A DNA stretch of 64,000 nt from Acanthopleura granulata (GCA_016165875.1 JABBOT010000080.1:5996759-6060758); one strand, 5' to 3'; shown: positions 1 through 14,400, counted from the stretch's first letter. Notes: a model not told the origin generated them from the letters alone. Numbers and translations: made by a program.

Positions 1-3000
1 GATCAAAATTTTACCGGGTTTTGGTATATTATGCACTTCATAATTCTTGTTGTTCAAACCGTGCACCAACCTGTAAATGATATGAAATAAATGTTTAGTT
101 CTTTTGCACTGTGATATATACAGTTTGAATTCTACATATGATGTGAGCTCAGCTTATGTGTAATTAATGTGAAACTATTGTATGGAATCTCACACGGAAC
201 AAACATCTCCAATCTATCAAGCGTGTGTATGGGCATGGAAAATTTTATGTGTGTAAAACTTTCTAATTTCTTCCATGCTCTCTCCATCCCAGTGTGTTTT
301 CTTCTCCCAGAATCAACGAATATTTTCCTACATAAAGAATTTCCCTGGTGTATTGCAAAGTAATAAACGTGTTAGTCATTGTTCTTAAAGCTGTTCTGTG
401 TCCTTTCTTCGCTTTGACTGATGAAAGGCCATACCCAAGGATTCTTCCCTTCTACGATGACAATTCGACTTATCCGTGCAGAAAATCGGACCGCTCGGAA
501 TAAACCACCGACCTCTGGCGAGCGACTGTCGACTGCTTATTGCCACAAAGTCAAAATAGAGCTCGGGAATCCAGAAAACTCTCTGTCTGTCAAGTGTCAC
601 CCCAAGCCATTGAAGTGAAAGCACCTAAACAACCCTATATTGCTGCATGTTCGGAATAAAACACGATTGGCGGGTGTGCGAAAACCAGTCTCCACAACTA
701 TAGCAATTTAAACTGTTTAAGGATATGTTAAACGCAAGAAATTACTTTCACGGGGTAAGGAAGAGAAAAACACACATTCAGCAACAACTCCCTTTTCAAT
801 TGTGTATGGTACTGGCAGACTCGGACGGACTACACAGAAGGGTCCAAATCGCAGTAAAAACGCATTGTTTCCTGCAGTGCTTGTGTACCACCTAAGTGTT
901 TTGAGCACACAGACACCTAAAAGTGTGACGTGCTACCGGTAAGGAACAAAGGAGCACACAGCTTTCGAGTCTTTTGTGAAAGGGGGCGGGAGAGTTTTAT
1001 GAGTTCCCAGTTAGTCTTAGAGAACAATTTAAAAGCAAAGAAACACTAAAATGTGGTATGTCAAGTGACGCCGAAATTTTTTTTTTTTATCTATTTCATT
1101 TCATTTATTACGTATTCATTTATTTTTTTTTTATTTTCAGATTTTTTTTCCTTCACCGAGTGTTCTAAGATGTACGTGAAGCATTCTGCGGAATATACGA
1201 GATTCTGCTGTGACCATTTATCACCATATTGCGACCATGTTTTCACATTAGGTTTTCACCACTTAACACAAATAGAATGCTCTACACATACCTACAGCTA
1301 CGAATACATTTGCCGAGTGGACCTTGAATAGAACAGCTGCGACAAATAGCAAGGATGTGGCGCCACTAAGCTCCAACAGGCCACCACGGAGTCCGATGTT
1401 TTAATATCATGTAGGCCTAACTCGCTTCTGAAGGGTCTAACAAAAATAAATTGATCTGTTTTCAAGGAACAGTATTTCATCTGATATATTGGCCTGTTTT
1501 CTTCACTTAAGTACGCTTGTGTACAGGTGCTTTCTTTGCCTTTGTGATTAAAACTTTTAAAGCTTTTGCCCAATATAACGTACATGCTTAAGGAGAATAA
1601 TTAAGAGTTCCTTCGAACATGATGCCATATATGGATAACCTCACTGAAGTAATTCACCACTAATGTGTATTGTCTCGGCCTTATCGTTTATTCCAGTCTG
1701 CGCGATGACGCTTTGTGGGAAAACTAAAAGTATAAAGTATTACTTCACAGAACAATGGTCAAATCTGCTTGGACCCGAATTGCCATTGTCCAAGATAAGA
1801 CACCCTATCAGCCATATATGGCCTTGCATACAGAATATACTAGTATAGGGTGAATAAATCATACGCCGTCGGCCATACGTGATGACCCGTTACATTTTTA
1901 TCTCCCCACTTCCCCAATAAAGCAAGCATAAAGAGTACTAAAGGCCAAATTGGCATGGAATTTAATACTCAATTACACTCCAAAATGTTAAGATTATTGT
2001 ATAAGGTGTAATATCGCAAACTCGTGTCGCGATTTCGCCGCACGAAAAATTCGCTAGCGAATAGCAGTTGAATTCAGGGGTCGAAACAGGATTTCCCATA
2101 CACATACATGTGCAGCACTGTATGTCATCTAAAAGGGGCGCCCCGGGCCAGTAGCCGCATGACCGATTTCCTGAAAAACATTCAACACAAACCACCGAGG
2201 AGCTAAGAATTTCAAAGTATATAAAGACAAATATGATGGATACAGAAACCATCAATTTCTCTTACCTTAGTCCTTATAATCTAAAACGGTTTCTTTGGAA
2301 AGAAAATGTTTGAGACATAAACCACAAACTGTTCGAGTAATTATCTTATAGCTTTGTGTTTCGGTAGCGCTGGTATTTAATTGACAGAAGTTATTACTGT
2401 AATCCCTAAATTGTGAACATTAGCTTTGCGCGAATCCTCTGGCTGATGGCAATGTCGATCGACATAAGTGGAGACGCAAGTTTTACGGGGCAATTATATA
2501 TGAGATACACTGAGCATAGTGCACAGAATTGATCTCCATAAACATTTACATGGGAATTAACGTTCTGCAGACATTAATAATGTTGGGCCGTGCGACTATT
2601 ACAGATAGGAAGATACGCATATGGCAAACTCGATCGCCACTGCGGTGAATGCAGAGCAACGAAATACACGGTCGAACCCAATTCACTTGGCCCAGTCTTA
2701 TCGAATGTTATGAATTTTGTCGTTTATATATGCTTTCTACTTCATTCCTAGCAGCTCAGGATCGTTATTAAAATATAATTAAATATATCTTTGACTATAT
2801 CAGGCTAGACGAACACGACCAGAAACCTTTTTGCACACTTCACCTCCATGCATAAACGTTGTGTTTGTTAGATTGGTATGTTTCTCATACGCGATAGAAA
2901 ACCATTGCACCTCCCTCTCAATAAATCTTGTGACGATACCTATCGTCATATACTCAAAAAAATTTTCATTTCCATGTATATGATGGCAGTCAGTTTTATG

Positions 3001-3550
3001 ACTAGGAAAAACTGCTAAGGTGCCCGGGGTAAACACCCGACATTTTGCAAATTTCTAAGATTCAACCAGCAGTTCGCTCCAGAAACAGCCACCCGAAAGT
3101 CATGGGCAGGTATTTCGACTTACTTCCGTTGCAGATTTACCATGATTTAGGCAATATCCTGGACGCAGGCTTTTGTTGTTAAGAATTAGATACTTTTCAT
3201 GGAAGACACAGCGATATGACTGTGACCAGTGAAACATAGAATACAAAGTATTTTATAGGACTACCGGTTAGCTTTGGTACGACTTAAGATACACTGGGTA
3301 GTCAAGCAAAACCAAACATCTGAACGTGGTTATAACTGTGATGAGAAGGTGGCAGGCGTAATTACTCAGCGCAACTTCCAGTGTAAAATCACAAGTATCC
3401 GCGATTAGATGTGCGGTTTAAGGTAGATAGTCAGACTTCGTTTCAAGGGAAAATACTCTTCATTGATAAGTTTTCGTGATGATTCAGGAGTTTTCCCCCT
3501 TGACACACCCCTGCTCTAATAACACGACACATACTTAAGTATTTACATCG
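1..3550. other. gene-free stretch, no recognisable gene
   Basis: I read both strands and found no exon chain, RNA gene or repeat I can name. Open frames here are all under 100 codons and none looks like a known protein. There are short poly-T runs near 1080-1150. The right edge meets the likely 3' end of the dynein light chain gene. Confidence 0.5.
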
Positions 3551-3553
3551 AGA

Positions 3554-3559
3554 TTTATT
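3554..3559 (-). terminator. candidate polyadenylation signal of DYNLRB
   Basis: TTTATT on the plus strand reads AATAAA on the minus strand. It is the first AATAAA after the DYNLRB stop codon, about 0.88 kb downstream, which would imply a long 3' UTR. No downstream element was verified. Confidence 0.35.
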
Positions 3560-4436
3560 CCATTGTAATACAATGAAAATACAAAATAAATAAATCCTCC
3601 CAATTGCCACCTAAAATGATACAGGATGTGTATGTGCATATAGGCACATGCAGTTGGGCAATCAATTTTCTCAAGGCTGGATATTTCGCCTGATTCAGTG
3701 ACTGTCTCTTTTAAAATTCTGATGAAAATGACATGCTAACAGATCTCCCAAGCTTAAAACACTATTTGTTCTGTTTACATTACAAAGAACCTCTCTGGCG
3801 GCATGACATTTGAACACTCCTTATGCAGGACGAAATACATGAAGAAAAGAATTTAGTATGCACAAAGACATTACTCTGAAGTAGTAGTATGTATGTTTTG
3901 GAGTTTTCATTATGGATTTGGGTCTTCTCTTTGAATGGTCATCACTGTTGCAGGACAATAAGGAGGTATTCCTTGTCTGTAAGTTGTGAAAAAACAAACA
4001 CAATCAAAGATTAAATAAAGTATACATGTAACAATTAAAAAAAAAAAAGATTTCAAAGCATGGTGAGAATCAAGAGATGGGTACACAGCCTGACATAAAA
4101 GCTAACTTTGTTAGAGCAAATAGAACTCTGCATTAACAGTAGTAATGGCCACTGGCAAAACAGGGTCTATACATCATCAGGGTAAACTTCAACACAATAT
4201 TCAAAGACAGGAACAGGTAAAAAAAGTGAACAAGCCAAAGAAACAATCAGCAGTAAGTAAAGAGAAGAAAACATGTCACAAAAAAGAAGCAGGAAAATGA
4301 AGCAAAAAGCAAAGGGGTTAGTAACTAAATGTGATGAAACAGAGTGGTTTCGAGGAGAACTTGTGCTGAAGGATGTGGCAGACAGACAACTGGCCATTGA
4401 TGAAGGTGAGCAGTAACAAGGCTTTTCTTTCATGCT

Positions 4437-7077
4437 TTATGAAGCATCTGGGTTCTGGGTCACAATCAACAAATACTCATTGTCTGGGGGGAAAAAAGAG
4501 AAAGGAGGGGGAAATCAGCAACTGAAGGACAAGAGACCACAGTGTGATCATACAGGTTGGGATAAAAACATTCTTGCAGAAAAGCCAGTTGTTCATAGAA
4601 AGATAAAAAAAACATACACTTCATACTATTTCTACCCTAAAGCAATATTGAGTGCCATAAATATCAACATCTTAACTAATTTAACAGTTCACTACTTCTC
4701 ATCCGTCTGTTTCACAATATTTGTCTGTGATGTACACATAATTAGATTTTATATAGTCCACAAGTAACCTGGTGATTCTCCCCATGATTTCTGACCACAA
4801 GAAGATTCTACAATCTGACAAATGAGGACTTCTCAATTCAGACTCAATACAATTAACATACTGTTCCTTTCCCCCACAAAAATAATAATTCTAACTGAAT
4901 TTATGAGAGTGGACTGTCAATGTGCTTTATTTGCACTAACATTGCAGCTAAATGCAAAATTGCCAATTGCTACCTTGATAGTTAAAAAAAATACCATCTC
5001 ACCTGGAGCGACCATAATCTCATGCTTTTTTGACTTCACTCGCAGAAACGTCAGGTCATTTTGAGGGTCAATGTCTCGTACAACACTCCTGGCTTTGGCT
5101 GTCAACTGATGAATCAGTCCTGCACACTGTACTGTTGTCGCATTGTCTAAAGTCGTCCTTATTGGAATACCTTTACACAGAAATAACCAGAATATGAATC
5201 GATTCATGTACCAGTAACAGGTTATAGAAGAGAATGTTGGATATTCAAACATACCCAGGTTGTTCTGCTGACAGAAAGGCTATTCTTTCCAGCTCCATAT
5301 AAACCATGCAAGTGAACAAAATGCAGATAGACTTTAAGTATGAAGTACATGTATATGGGTTCATATTTTGAATGATGAATACAAATTTCAAGTCACTTTG
5401 GAAAAATGTACATAAACTCCTGGTAAAATGAACTGCAGAAAAAATGTGTCATCTGACAAAAGCATGCACATCTAGAGAATGCTTGCCATTTGCATTTTTA
5501 AACACTTAGACTTATCAAAGGTAATAGCAGGTTACTTGGTTAAAATAAGTCAAAGTGTGTGTAAATACCTTCACTGTTTACCACGATCACTCCAATTACA
5601 CCTTTGTGACTTTGAATCCTCTTGAGGGTTTCTTCAACTTCAGACTAGAACATGAAGATAAATGAATGTAAAATTATATGTAGAGATCAATTGGGAAAAG
5701 TCAGAATCTGGACAAAAAACTGAGTTTCATCAGTTTTTGATCTACTCGAACTACCTCACCGTGTGACAAATGAGTTGACTCAGAGGCATAGCCTACAAAT
5801 ACTACATGAGGTTTTTATGGTGTAGTACAAGGTTTGAGAATAAAGGGAACACTCAAAAGCCTCGTATGTTTTGCTGTGTTCACTGCTTCATATGCACAAA
5901 TATATACCTGTATGTTGTTTTTGGAACGAAAACCTGGGCTATCATTTCTACCAGTCCCATTGCAACCAAGGCAAACAGTACCACAATATTTTAGTTATGT
6001 TCCATCCAAATAACGTGCAGTTGTGGTTCATGACAACAGCATCAAATTCCAATAAAACTGATTATGCACTAAAGGGAACACCCTTGTTCTAAACTACAAG
6101 CTTTTGAAGGTATGTATATCTGTGATGCACCTGAAGTAACTTAGTGAGTGCTACACATACATGTACAAGCCTATGTGTGATGGAACGCAGTAAATATCAC
6201 CCACGAAAAATGATACGTCAAACAGTACACTTACTGGCTAAATCAGTTCATACACAGTTGTAGCACTCCATAGCAAATTACACCAGGATTCCAGTAAAAA
6301 CCACGATATTTACAAGCCCAAGGTGTGCCATTTTGTAGAATTTGCATTAGAAATGATACAGTCGCTCCATTTCCACGTCTGAAACCTGACCTATACACTA
6401 TTATGCGGCAATGCGGTCTGGTTTTTGAACGGGCCCTTTATGCCTGCGAAACGGGCCTAACATGGGCCTAAACTGTCATAAGACTCCTCTCTGGAAACAT
6501 ACATGACCACACAATATGTTATTTAGCCCATCTAAGGTAAATTTCTAGCTTGAGATTGGTACCCCCAAGTGCTAATCGCCAGAAACCTGCCCTGTTCAGG
6601 ATGTCGGAATGTTTTAAGGGAATCCAAAATGAGACGTTTTGAATTTGCCTTAGCTGGGCAACGGAGACCGGATTAAATTAGACAGGCTAAAATAATCGGT
6701 ATGTACTCGCTAAGGTTTCCAGAGAGTGGATTTATTACAGTTTTAGGCTTATGTTAGACACTTGTCTTCAGCTGGAAGATCGGTCTAAAAATCAGATCGC
6801 ATAGCCGCACGGTAGAGAATAGGGCAGGTCTCAGACATGGAAATTCGGCGACGGCGTCGTTTCTAATGCAAATTCCAACAACTGATCAACTTCGGACTAG
6901 CCGTTTTGCAGCCGATCGAGTCATCGCGAGGTCTCACAAGTGGTGTGAAACCGTCTTGATTTAACTCTCAGCTGCCTACCACGCCGATAGCTCTATGGCA
7001 ACAGCTAAGATAAGTAACTTCTCTTCAAATATTTTACAAAATATAGCAGAATAACTGACTGTGTGACCACTTACCAT
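4437..7077 (-). CDS. DYNLRB1: dynein light chain roadblock (DYNLRB1/2 type), 97 aa, 4 coding exons
   Basis: Roadblock/LC7 light chain, which binds the dynein intermediate chain as a homodimer in cytoplasmic dynein. Coding exons: 7075-7077, 5569-5644, 5003-5170, 4437-4483; all junctions are GT-AG and phases agree. Exon 1 codes only the ATG and is followed at once by GTAAGT. The protein begins [17 protein letters not shown] and carries the family signature [19 protein letters not shown] then EIMVAP, with the C-terminal strand [10 protein letters not shown] before TAA. Length (97 aa) matches the family (about 96). The start follows from the conserved [10 protein letters not shown] terminus. Intron 1 holds a foldback element. 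Paralogue 1 versus 2 cannot be decided, because the vertebrate duplication does not apply to this lineage. The rest of the 5' UTR and the promoter should lie just above 7077. Confidence 0.95.
6338..6875. mobile_element. foldback/MITE-like element in DYNLRB intron 1
   Basis: About 538 bp with long imperfect inverted arms. The left end GAATTTGCATTAGAAA is mirrored by TTTCTAATGCAAATTC at the right end. The similarity continues inward for roughly 200 bp per arm (6338 to about 6546, and about 6665 to 6875), around a centre of about 120 bp. No transposase frame is present, so it is non-autonomous. I could not define a clear target-site duplication. Confidence 0.7.
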
Positions 7078-7339
7078 CTTGTTTGCTTCTTGCTTTCACA
7101 GAAATGACAGTCGCCGTTGCTACGGTGGAGGTTTTGGCATGCGTTATAAACCCTTTCCGGGTTTACGTCACTTCCGTTTTGACGACATCGGCAAATGTCG
7201 CGTATCTCCGTAGTCGTTATAACAACAAACAACGAAGGATTGACTGCACGTGTGTGTGTACTTACCAGACAAAAAACACGGAGAACAAGCCCCGTCAAGT
7301 TTCTGTTGAGACAACAGAGAAAAGTATACATAGAGTGAT

Positions 7340-9708
7340 TAAGAGTATTTAAATAAAAGAAATTTTTGATACGGCTAGAAAAGCTTCACTAAAAAAAAAA
7401 AATGCTTATATTTTCTCAGCCTTCAGCCTCAGACTGCATTCAGGCATGCAGTCTTGCAGTTTTGGTTTCATAGCCCTGAGCATCATACAGTGTGTTGCTT
7501 GATTGTAATTTTTAAAATGAAATAATAATTTTTTTTTTTTTCAAAATTGAGCTACATGTATGCAGGTTACCGGTATGCAGTTTTAGTTTGGTCTGCTGTA
7601 TAGATTTTATGGTACCGGGTCATCTGTAGATAGAAGAAATTTTAGACAGAAGACATTTTGAAAAGAAATATAAGTTAGCCAGTTTTTGGATGGAATTTAA
7701 TGGAAACTCTTTCATCAGTTCTAATAAACTCATTTTTAGTTTCACTGACTTTCTTAGGACTGTTTCTGCCTATTCTTACAAAATTCTTTGTTGTATATAA
7801 CAAAGACATATAAATATATAACAAAAAAGTCACTCGATAGGGAAGCGGTAAGGATATTAAGCAAACTAACCTGGAGAGAAAAGCCACAAAAAAAAAAAAA
7901 GAAATACATCCCATCTAAAGCCAAATAAAAACTCTTAGACAAGGGCTCCTTTATCGGAGTATCAGGTCTTGCAACATGCAACAGACACATTTTCCATGAC
8001 AGCCTTACCTTGAAGATACACATGAAAATGTTGATAACATAAGCTACGTGTAGGTTTACTTACATAGAACATAGGCCTAAATCACTCCATCACAACATTT
8101 GACAAAACTACCCCGGGGTTTTTATCTAAAAACAAACAAGATCTAACAAGGTTTGACTTCTTGGTGAATCTTCTCTGGAAGAATGTATTTTAGGGCTCAG
8201 CCAGTAAGTTATGTTTTTTTTTACATCAATATGGCTGCTGGATTCAGTGCTGATTGAATGAAACTGTCAAGGCTGAGAGAAAGAACACCTTATATGAGTA
8301 CATGTATGTATGCAACCAGCCGTCCCTCACTGATTCACACACAAATATGTCACAGTGACAGTTGTCATCTTTTTCCTTCTTCAAACTTTATATTAATTAA
8401 TTTATTTATTTCTTTTTGTGTGCGGTTAGTTTCCTTGATTCTTGTTTAATGCCTTAATCAAAACATTTTGCTCATGCACAATGAGATTATGGGTGGAGGA
8501 ATCCAAAGTGGGAAGAGTACACCATAGACATTTGTAAAACAATCTTTTCTATAAGTGACGTACAGATATGCATCTCATATTGGTTTAGACAAGTGGTCAT
8601 AAAGATCAACTGTTTGGGTTGATAATTTTTTTCCGCATAATTGGCATGCTATATCCTAGATTTAGCTGAAACGCGGAGCCGAAGTCATTTAAAGAATAAA
8701 ACTCATTACATTGTTGAAAAATTATTTGTTTTCAAGACCAATAGACTGAGTTTCATGTGGTTTGGTATTCTGTACATGCGTATCTACCCTTGATGTTCCC
8801 TGGTATATGACGTCAGGGTGGCAGTTGGCCATGTACACCATTTTGTTCAGCAGTCAACTCTCCTCACAAAATGAATTCTGATGGGATTAGGTTTCATGCC
8901 TTCTCATCAAATCCCTCCTGGGGATGAAAACGGACAATTTCCATGCGACATGTCCATTTCATACTAAATAAGCTGTCTAAGTGAAACTCTAGCCATTTTG
9001 AGATGTGTTTTGATCTGGTATACTGGCTAAAAACATTGCTCCTCATAACCAGATGTGCCACAATGATATCGCGCATATATAGAACCGAGACAGTTCACCT
9101 TTAATGAATGCAACACTGCAAACCATCACACGTGATCTATTGTCACCTATCCCCATAGCTCCACCCCCTATCCCCCGAACAGTGACAGTGGGAAGAGTCT
9201 ACAAATTCCCTGTCCAAGTGTTGTTTTTTTTTAATATTTCAGGTACTTATTTCTTTTCACGATGAAGCACAATTACAACACAGAACCTCAAACTACATGT
9301 GTGCACTGTGATCGTTGTCTCATTCAGAAGTGTACAGAAAAAATGTCTTACCATACAAATTAAATACAAAATCCATAAAATTCATACAACTGATTGCGTT
9401 TACTTTTTTATTTGATTGCTGTTTAGTACCATACACTGTAGCTCTTTATCTGTACTAAGCTGGTCAGTTTTATGATTGGAGGAAACCACTGTTCTTGGGG
9501 AAAAAACACCGAAATTTGGCAGGTTACTGACAAACTTTCCTACAGGTGGAGTACAGCAAGCAAACGATATTGGCAGAAGTCCAGCATCCTCATAAGCATC
9601 TTTGACACCTTATTGTCAATAATGAGTACTGCGACTGAGGGCAAATCTACAAATTGTCTCAACAAGGCCACCTCTGAACCACAAATTGCATGTTGAAACT
9701 GAACAGAA
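7340..9708. other. gene-free stretch between DYNLRB and ATP6V0D1
   Basis: No exon chain or nameable repeat is seen. It contains homopolymer runs (poly-A near 7391, poly-T near 7531 and poly-A near 7890). The left end should include the DYNLRB promoter and 5' UTR, but no core element can be assigned with confidence. Confidence 0.4.
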
Positions 9709-9965
9709 TTGATTTATTTATTTATCTGATTGGTGTTATACGTCGTACTCAAGAATATTTCACTTTAACGGCAGCCAGCATTGCAGTGGGAGGAAACCGG
9801 CCAGAGCCCAGAGGAAACCCACGACTATCAACGGGTTGCTGGCAGATCTTCCCATGGAGAGGAGAGCCAGCATGAGGTGGACATCAACTCAAAGCGACTG
9901 CATTGGTGAGAGGCACAGAGTCATAATGCCGCACTGGTATGCTAACCCCTCTCCATCACCAAGCC
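9709..9965 (-). mobile_element. SINE family A (tRNA-derived), near full length
   Basis: On the plus strand it starts with the reversed tail (ATTT)n, then the conserved body GTACTCAAGAATATTTCACT, the GGGAGGAAACCGGCCAGAG block, and a degraded tRNA-like head at the right. The same consensus recurs through the window, and full copies run about 260 bp. Confidence 0.85.
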
Positions 9966-10715
9966 TGCAAATGGAATTGAAAGACATTTGCCTGTAACCA
10001 CTAGGCCCATACCCAAAACTAAATGTAAATCTATTACAGACTGAGAGGTCATCAACAGAATAAAGTAGAACACATGACGTAGTACCGTATGTTCCTAGCA
10101 CATTGTTTATTTGCCCTCAAGAAACTCCTATTGTGTAAACATACACGAAGATGGAAACCTTAACGGAAAATATCATAAGACTGACCAGTCAATGTTGAAA
10201 GTGTTTAACATTTGCAACATCTTAACAGTTGATTTTGATTACCCATGAAGAATATTGTCTCTTATTACAATGGCTGATGAATACTAGATCAAAATATTGA
10301 ACATATTTAAACGTGCATTGTGTCTTCATTTCACAGAGGGCATAATTAATAAGTCCATGATCACAATATGGTCACCACTGCATTAGTTATTTATCAGTTA
10401 CACACAATATTTTAAATATTATTCATAATTCATTATACAATTATATATAGTCGCAGCTGATATAACTGACAAAATCTTGGTGACTTCAGTAAGAAAACAA
10501 CTAACTCTTTTCAATACAGACATGAGTGTCAACACATATGCACCAATTTCTCTTTCTTACATGAATTGCACTAACAATCAATCAAAATACAGAAACCAGA
10601 GTCACTGGCCTTTATCCAGACATAACACATCTAATATCTTGGTTAACCTGACCAAACAAATCTGTGATATCTCTTATAACATCATGTACATGCAGGTTTA
10701 AAGGAAGTTTATGCA

Positions 10716-10870
10716 TGAGGTCATGATTAAAAATGTGTTTGTTGCAGGTAACCCGACGAGCCCTTCAAACAACGGGCACTACTCTTAAGTTTTTATTGGA
10801 CTTTTCATATAATCGTTTTTGTCTCCATGTTAACTTCCTCAATATCCTTATCTGTTTCATGGACAAGAGT
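10716..10870 (+). repeat. dispersed repeat C, copy 1
   Basis: About 155 bp similar to 27766-27925 in the same orientation. Shared blocks include TGTTTGTT, then CTCCATGTTA, then ATCCTTAT around a variable middle. The family is not identified. It overlaps the ATP6V0D1 3' flank. Confidence 0.5.
10792..10797 (-). terminator. candidate polyadenylation signal of ATP6V0D1
   Basis: Minus-strand AATAAA about 0.66 kb after the stop codon; it is the first exact match downstream. It lies inside dispersed repeat C, so a repeat may supply the 3' end. No other evidence supports it. Confidence 0.3.
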
Positions 10871-11456
10871 TCCCTACAAAAACATTCCTTACTGCCCCAC
10901 ACTATTTTTTGTGACAAGGTTGTGATACCTGCAACAAATATTTTTTGCGTACATGTATGTGCATGCTACCTGTAATGCAGCATATGCATAGATGTACACA
11001 CCAGCCAAATTATAGCTCAGAATCGTTCCACTTTAAAATATGCATGTAATGTAATGCAAAACAAACCATATTACAATATGCAGCATTCACAACTAACTAC
11101 ATGTAACATGTATATAATTGTGTTATCCAAGTCATAATTTCTCTTCCTTCTTTTTTGTTGTGAACAAAACTATACAAAACATCTTCTCAGTTTGCTTTGC
11201 TGTGTTTCTGGAATCGTTTTGAAACCTTTTAACTGAAAATACATGTAACAGATTATTATGGCATTGCCTGCAGAGATAATTTCAGCCTGTTTCGACTGAC
11301 ACTCATCCTGCAGACAGAGTAAATAATAATACATATAAACAAAAAAGTGGAAATATATCAACTGTTATTTGTACACTCTACTTTCTCCTATATACATAAT
11401 TATATAATCATTCACAGATCGAAGGTCAGATAACTCTGGTGGGATGACGCACAGAC

Positions 11457-14400
11457 TCAGAAGATGGGAATGTAGCTGTCAATCTTTGCTCGGTGTCTCT
11501 GTGCCACACACTCTGCAATCCAGATAATATTCCTGTTCTCTTGTTCCTTCAATTTCACATATGCGTAGAAAACACCAAAGTGGAACTGCTGCATGAACGC
11601 ATTCTTCATCAGTTTGACCTAAAAAACGCAAGACAATGCAGAAATGTGCTTAGTATTAAAATGAAGAGGTACAGTGGAAGATGGAATAAACTTTATGAAT
11701 TTCAAACAGAACTATGGCCCTATGCATTAGTGTACAATAAACTCCAAGTTTTAACTGCACAGCAAGAATATTTTAACTACCAGGAACTCATAAAAGTTAC
11801 ACTTTTCGATGATGAGTTTATTTTCTTAAAGGTAATGATAAATATTGTGCTTTAAGGAATGTAACTACCTCATGCTCAAAGAATCTGTCCTCGAGAGTTT
11901 TCTCCCCTGGATTGGTGCCAGCGCCATCAAACAGTTCCTTGTATTGCTGTAACACAAATAAACATTATGGCACATCTTTTGACAAGGGTTTACTCCAATA
12001 TCAAAGCCCTGATGAAACATCTATTTTGACATACATCATACATATAGATTATTCTTAATTATGTACCATGATTTCCCAACACTTCTTGTCAGAAAAACGT
12101 AAAATAATTTGGGACCTTAAGACTTGAAATTGCATGGGTTTGGTGTAGTAATTTCAGCTTTTGAGTAGGATATAGTATGGAGCATACTGAGCTTTAAAAT
12201 TGCAACTTCAGTCAAAAACCTGTTTCACTGATCAGAATTGGTTCCATTCCTTAACAGGTGATGTCACGTAAGACCTAGTGTTCTTTAAATGTTCTCAGTT
12301 TAGTAATGTTTTTATGCAAGAAACAGTCACTAGCCACAGTATCTTCAGTGTCACTGAGAAACTCACCGCATACATGTCCGCCACAGATCGCACTTGGTCA
12401 TAGTCGTCAGCACGCGCTAACAGGGCAAGGCCGTCTGGGTACAGGTTGCCACAGCGTGGATACAGCTTCGCCCGATCCTCCTTCGTCAGCTCTGTCCCAA
12501 ACGAGTTGATGGTGATGATCAGAGCTCGGCGGTCAGCTTCAAACTGAAACACAAGAAGTAACTCTGAGAATTTACATGTCTATACCACACCAAACCTTAT
12601 GGACTGATCAAGTTTCAAACTTGACCATTATGGCCTTGGAAATTAATCTGTTCACAAAATTTTGAAAACCAAAGAAACCAAAGGCCAATCATAATCTTCT
12701 GCACAGATCAGACTGTCTCCCAAACTTCGCTTCAGCCAATACTAAAGAAATAGCGAACAAAATTTTATTAAAGTTAGGCAATATTTGAAGACAGAATAAC
12801 AGAAAGACAGGCCCAAATTAATGTTTCTTCCTCTAAAAGAAGCAAGGGATAAAAATTCAGTCTTTTAAGAAAGCGAGAACATATAAACGCTGCCAACTGT
12901 TTTGCCCATTTTTCATTTCCTCTACCATGAAGGAACTGTAACACACATTAAGTCAAACTTAGTGTGAAACTAAAGCAGTTAAGTAGGTAAAGGAAAAATG
13001 GACTTTTAACATATACCATTACTGTACAACTTATTTTACACAGAGTACAGTGTACTTACGGCCAGAGCCTCACACATGACGTCAGCAGTGGCACCACCAA
13101 GCTCACGACAGAAGTTGTAGAAATCTTCCAAATAGGCCTGCCAGAAATACAACATTATTATACTTGAGCAAAAAGTAGGTGAACATTCACAATGTAAACA
13201 TGTTCAGATTTTGTTGTTCACTAAAATGATCCAACGAAGCATTTATCACAGCGAAAAATCCTGTGCCCATGATTAATAGCTGGAAAATCTTTTCCGGAAC
13301 TGACGTCATGGTTAAATGTTTAACAAAATTTAACAATTTCATATTTAAATTGCCTTTCCACCATGTTGACATTCTAAATAATTTAATACATTCTGAAAAC
13401 ATCATTCACTAAAGTTTGGAATTTGTTGGAACAGCCTTATGTTCATGCCCAATATTCATTCAGGCTGTTAAGGTACATAAAAAAAAGCTTTTCGACAATG
13501 CAAAGACTGAAGAGACATACATGTAGAAAACAGCCACATATTTATCAACTGTATAGTTTATATCAACTAAGGTGTACAGCTGTTGTAATTACCTTGTAAA
13601 GTGTGTTTCTGATAATTTCTGTGTTCATTTCATCCAAGTCTTGTTCTGAGATACAGTCGATGAAATATGGAGCTGGAATTACAATATCAGATTGAAGCGT
13701 TTAACAAAAAAAGGACCATACAAGGCTGAAACTCGCTGGGAGGAGGAGAGATGTAACAAATAAGGTAACTTTTACTTATTTAATTAATGATAGGTCTCTC
13801 AGGACCCTTCCACCCACAAAAACAAAAAGAAAAAAAACAAGAAAGAAAAAAAACGACCACTATTGTCATCGATGATTATGGCGTTGATAAATAAATATAT
13901 TTAATGCTCAAGAAAGGCGGAATGACCAGGCCCCTTTATTCACTTGTTAGGTGGTATAAGGTCAAAGCTAATGATCTGACTGCTGTTTTAGGTCATACAT
14001 GGACTTAAGATTTATACATGTATAATGAAGACGAGCCATGTCAGTTTTATTGGTGGAGGAAAAACACAACGCCCAGTATTAACCACCAACCTTTGGCAAG
14101 GTACCGAATGACTTTCCCACGTGTGATGTAAAGATATACATGCCATATTGTGGATCAAAGACAACTGGTGTCCAATCCATGTTAGGCTGCACGAACAATG
14201 AACTGAGATTTTATCAGTCTTTGCATTTAGGTTGCCCCAAGGGCACTTTTACAAGTATTTTCGCACATATCTCCCTTCTTCATTTCATCAAGATAGTCTC
14301 TTCAAGCAGAGAAGATTAGAGCAAAGATTCATGATTACATATTATAAATGACAATCTGAAAAAAGTCAAAACACCACAGTCAAATTTCACTCTCAAGCCT

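Noticed and set aside
11493..11855. A 120-codon plus-strand open frame
   Set aside because: It is the antisense shadow of ATP6V0D1 exon 8 and the adjacent intron.
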